NCBI GenBank assembly: GCA_019912965.1
Contig: JAIOHM010000007.1
Span: 1-36,544 of the forward strand
DNA from: Anaerolineae bacterium
GTDB lineage: Bacteria; Chloroflexota; Anaerolineae; Aggregatilineales; Phototrophicaceae
Length of the DNA stretch: 36,544 bases
Direction of reading: 5' to 3'
Position 1 is the stretch's first letter, and every line of letters starts with the position of its first letter. The notes below the pieces were generated by a model. It had not been told where the DNA came from. It did not search any database and saw nothing but the letters and a program-made list of their open reading frames with translations. A program made the translations under genes and the position numbers. Positions 34,325 to 36,544 of this stretch are shown one piece after another.

Positions 34325-35422
34325 TTGCCAATACGTTCACCGAATAAACAACCCGAGATTCTCAGACAACTTGTGAATGAGCTTCGGCAGAGCTATGGAC
34401 TGGGTGCGTCCTTCTTCCGGGCAGCGGCAGCGCGAATCGAGATGACCGATACGGATATGCAAGTCATCGATATTCTGGAGAGCACCGGTGAGGCTACCGC
34501 TGGTCAGCTTGCTAATCTCATGGGACTCACAACCGGAACCTTCACGGCTATTCTCAACCGACTGGAGAAGGCTGGACTTGTGCGCCGGGAGCGCGACCCC
34601 AATGATGGTCGTCGGGTGATCGTGAGGCTCGCAAAAGGCGCAGCTAGCGGGCAGGAGATGGGTACTCTTTTCGCTTCTCTTGGGAAAGCATGGGAGGAAT
34701 TGGCGGACAACTACGACGACGAGCACAAGGCTTTCCTGTTGGAGTTTCTTCAACGCAGCAATGCGCTCGCTAGGGACGAAATTGCGCGCCTGCGAGAGGT
34801 GTCGGCGGACAACGAGGGAGTTTTCTCTGCGCCATTAGCTGATCTGGAACGCGCCCAGCTCGTCGTCTCCTCCGATACCTTCGGGCTGAACTTGCGCGCG
34901 GGGGAGATAACGGGTTCACTCTACCAAGCCCGCTTCGAGGGACCCGTGCCAGATGTGAAGGTCAAAGATGGCGTTGTGACTATCCGCTATCCACGGCGGC
35001 TGTGGCTTCCGGGTATGAAGAAACGTGCAGCGGAGGTTACGCTCAGCACCGCCGTCCCTTGGCAGATCGTGCTTCAGGGCGGGGCATCGGAGATAACCGC
35101 TGAATTGGGCGACCTCAATCTCGCCTCTCTCGAAGTCAAAGGCGGAGCATACACGGCCCGGCTCGAACTGCCTGCACCCTCTAGCGTAGTTCCTGTACGG
35201 ATCAGCGGAGGTGCAACCGAAACCACCATTCGACGGCCCACAGGCACCGCCGCACGAGTTCACCTCAAGGGCTGGGCCTCCGGATTTAATTTTGACGATC
35301 AAACCTTTAATGCAGTGGGCAATGATGTGCGGTTGCAAAGCCAAAACTTTGATCCGGCTGCCCCGTACTACGACATCGACGTTGACAGCTCCGTAAGCCA
35401 GCTCACCATCACCACTGGCTGA
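34325..35422 (+). CDS. MarR-family regulator with a C-terminal toastrack-like beta domain
   Basis: The start is probably TTG 34325 (PIRSPNKQPEILRQ follows), ten bases after CGGAG, giving 365 residues; the frame is open back to 34301. Residues about 20-150 are a MarR winged helix (MTDTDMQVIDILESTGEATA, LMGLTTGTFTAILNRLEKAG, VRRERDPNDGRRVIVRL). About 200 residues follow, rich in alternating beta strands (DVKVKDGVVTIRYPRR, ITAELGDLNLASLEVKGGAY, VPVRISGGATETTIRRPTGT). These resemble the DUF4097/toastrack beta-helix folds of LiaF-like stress proteins. Ordinary MarR proteins end near residue 150. I infer that the beta domain senses or oligomerises, possibly at the envelope, and that the protein controls the divergent exporter. 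Confidence 0.8.
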   Translation: MPIRSPNKQPEILRQLVNELRQSYGLGASFFRAAAARIEMTDTDMQVIDILESTGEATAGQLANLMGLTTGTFTAILNRLEKAGLVRRERDPNDGRRVIVRLAKGAASGQEMGTLFASLGKAWEELADNYDDEHKAFLLEFLQRSNALARDEIARLREVSADNEGVFSAPLADLERAQLVVSSDTFGLNLRAGEITGSLYQARFEGPVPDVKVKDGVVTIRYPRRLWLPGMKKRAAEVTLSTAVPWQIVLQGGASEITAELGDLNLASLEVKGGAYTARLELPAPSSVVPVRISGGATETTIRRPTGTAARVHLKGWASGFNFDDQTFNAVGNDVRLQSQNFDPAAPYYDIDVDSSVSQLTITTG

Positions 35423-35516
35423 AGCTTGGTTTGCGTCACATTGCCGCTTGATGACCTGATCGGCGCATATGCCATGATCGCACAATATTCGCTTTGCCCG
35501 GATTGACTTCCAACGC

Positions 35517-35671
35517 GGCTATTGTGTCGAACACGGTATCGTCGGAAACATCACACTCAACCTGCTCAAACAGGAGAAATCGGTCAACGTTGGTCTTGCT
35601 GACAGGCGCAAAATGGCTGGCTGGAACAACGACTACCTGCCCTGTGCCTTATGTCCATCTGTTAAATCTTG
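35517..35671 (+). pseudogene. Tail of an ISAs1-type transposase
   Basis: The frame reads ITLNLLKQEKSVNVGLADRR, then KMAGWNNDYL, which matches the conserved end of ISAs1-family transposases (ALNLLKQEK ... K...AGWDDDYL). Nothing upstream in this frame extends it and no start is present. It marks a past insertion at this edge of the exporter module. Confidence 0.65.
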
Positions 35672-35832
35672 ATATGCAATCACCCTGATCTGACTGTAGA
35701 AGCGGTTGCGCTCAATTACACGATTTAGCACAAAACCACCTTTGAGAACGAAACTACCCCGACCTTCTGCACAGAGTTCGTGAAGGATAATCGTGTTACA
35801 ATCTGAGCATGGTTTTGATGAGGTAGATATAG
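35672..35832. other. Spacer before the Uma2 gene
   Basis: A TTACAAT box near 35794-35800 could be a -10 element for the downstream gene. A minus-strand open frame crosses here but lacks a ribosome-binding site. Confidence 0.3.
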
Positions 35833-36378
35833 ATGGCACTTCCACAGCAGCGGGTTTGGACAATCGAGGATTTTCAGGAATTTGTTGGGCGTCCTGAAAA
35901 CGATGATCGCTTGTTTGAACTCATCAATGGGGAGATTGTTGAAAAGATGCCGGGGCGAACAAGCAACTCGTTTCTTTCCATGAAGCTAGACCGGAAGGTT
36001 TACCCATTCTGCCTGCAACACAATATTCCTTGTTATACCAGCGGTGGGGATGGTGCCTATGCCATTCATGGGCAGGTTACTGCGCCGGACTTTGCCTTCA
36101 AAACGACTCCCATGAGTGACGATTATCCTGATCCTGTGCCGCCGTTGTGGGCAGTTGAAATTATTTCCCCTACCGACAAAGCGGTTAATATCCGAACCAA
36201 GCGCGAAATCTACATTGAGGCAGGTATTTTGTATTGGGAGATGTATCCCGACCTAAAGCGCGTCGATGTCTATGCACCCGGTCAGCCCCTGCACACGGTA
36301 GGCATAGATGGCATACTCAATGGCGCTAATGTATTGCCCGGTTTTGAACTCCCCGTAAAAGACCTGTTTACTGAATAA
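35833..36378 (+). CDS. Uma2-family (DUF820) putative endonuclease
   Basis: It starts at ATG 35833, with GAGGT eight bases upstream. The 181-residue protein shows the Uma2 PD-(D/E)xK-like layout: RLFELINGEIVEKMPGR, then APDFAF with Asp86, WAVEIISPTDK with Glu109, RTKREIYIEAGILYWEMYPD with Lys123, and the closing LPGFELPVKDLF. These residues match the predicted metal-dependent nuclease site. Uma2 genes are numerous and mobile in Chloroflexota and cyanobacteria and occur singly, as here. The biological role is not established. Confidence 0.9.
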   Translation: MALPQQRVWTIEDFQEFVGRPENDDRLFELINGEIVEKMPGRTSNSFLSMKLDRKVYPFCLQHNIPCYTSGGDGAYAIHGQVTAPDFAFKTTPMSDDYPDPVPPLWAVEIISPTDKAVNIRTKREIYIEAGILYWEMYPDLKRVDVYAPGQPLHTVGIDGILNGANVLPGFELPVKDLFTE

Positions 36379-36435
36379 ATCCCGTTTCAGGTTTATCCCT
36401 TCAAACCGATTTATAATCGACAGATACGAACTCTT

Positions 36436-36472
36436 GTGCTACCATTATCGGTAGGGGTGTAACCGGTAGCAC
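36436..36472. repeat. Inverted repeat after the Uma2 gene
   Basis: GTGCTACC (36436-36443) and GGTAGCAC (36465-36472) pair perfectly across 21 bases. The loop contains a further CGGTAG/ACCGGTAG echo. No T run follows. The rest of 36379-36544 shows no gene. Confidence 0.45.
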
Positions 36473-36544
36473 CACACTAAACGGTGGAGACAGATTTTGG
36501 CTAAAAAGGGCAACTATATGATCTGTAGTGGTCTTTAAAGCCCC

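Noticed and set aside
35633..35863. Minus-strand open frame between the ISAs1 tail and Uma2
   Set aside because: It overlaps the start of the Uma2 gene, has no ribosome-binding site, and I recognise nothing in it.

Overview
The window reads as a mesophilic member of the Chloroflexota (Anaerolineae-like). This is inferred from the style of the sugar-binding protein, the GAF-cyclase tandem, the WD40/PD40 secreted proteins and the Cgl0159-type aldolase; no rRNA or tRNA gene is present to confirm it. The backbone is fairly GC-rich, with visibly more AT-rich accessory patches at about 2.0-4.05, 17.3-17.75 and 27.6-30.7 kb.

Region 1 (1-17.25 kb) is a carbohydrate uptake and breakdown locus that has been interrupted several times. 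Its backbone is the end of a ROK kinase/repressor, a fucose-isomerase-like enzyme, an ABC sugar-binding protein, two sugar ABC permeases, and further on a DhnA-like aldolase and a GH4 glycosidase. No sugar-ABC ATPase is present. An AbiL-type RloA/RloB defence pair sits between ROK and isomerase. A divergent aldo/keto reductase-TetR pair with two operator-like palindromes separates the two permeases. WD40/PD40 proteins, a DUF6194-like protein and a DinB-like protein lie before the aldolase.

Several boundaries carry scars in which the end of a flanking gene occurs twice. The rloB 3' end is at 486-557 and again at 1978-2034, differing only at silent positions. The junction into the isomerase is at 1716-1820 and again at 4055-4159. 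The GH4 3' end is at 17165-17244 and again at 17861-17940, with only silent changes. A short WD40 tail is at 11034-11060. They look like joins between divergent versions of the same loci.

Region 2 (17.9-27.5 kb) holds a large FtsX-type permease, then two tandem GAF-PAS-class III nucleotide cyclases whose active-site residues are complementary: one keeps the metal-binding aspartates and the other keeps the adenine- and transition-state-binding residues. They look like the two halves of an obligate heterodimeric adenylate cyclase. A HicAB toxin-antitoxin pair, a small divergent ORF, a Crp/Fnr regulator with a perfect 14-bp palindrome, and a HEAT-transmembrane protein follow.

Region 3 (27.6-36.5 kb) is accessory DNA: a wrecked transposase, a TIR-FGE fusion protein, a MocR-type regulator, a drug-export-like ABC-2 pair with a Cys-rich KTR protein and a divergent MarR protein carrying an unusual C-terminal beta domain, the tail of an ISAs1-type transposase, and a Uma2-family protein.
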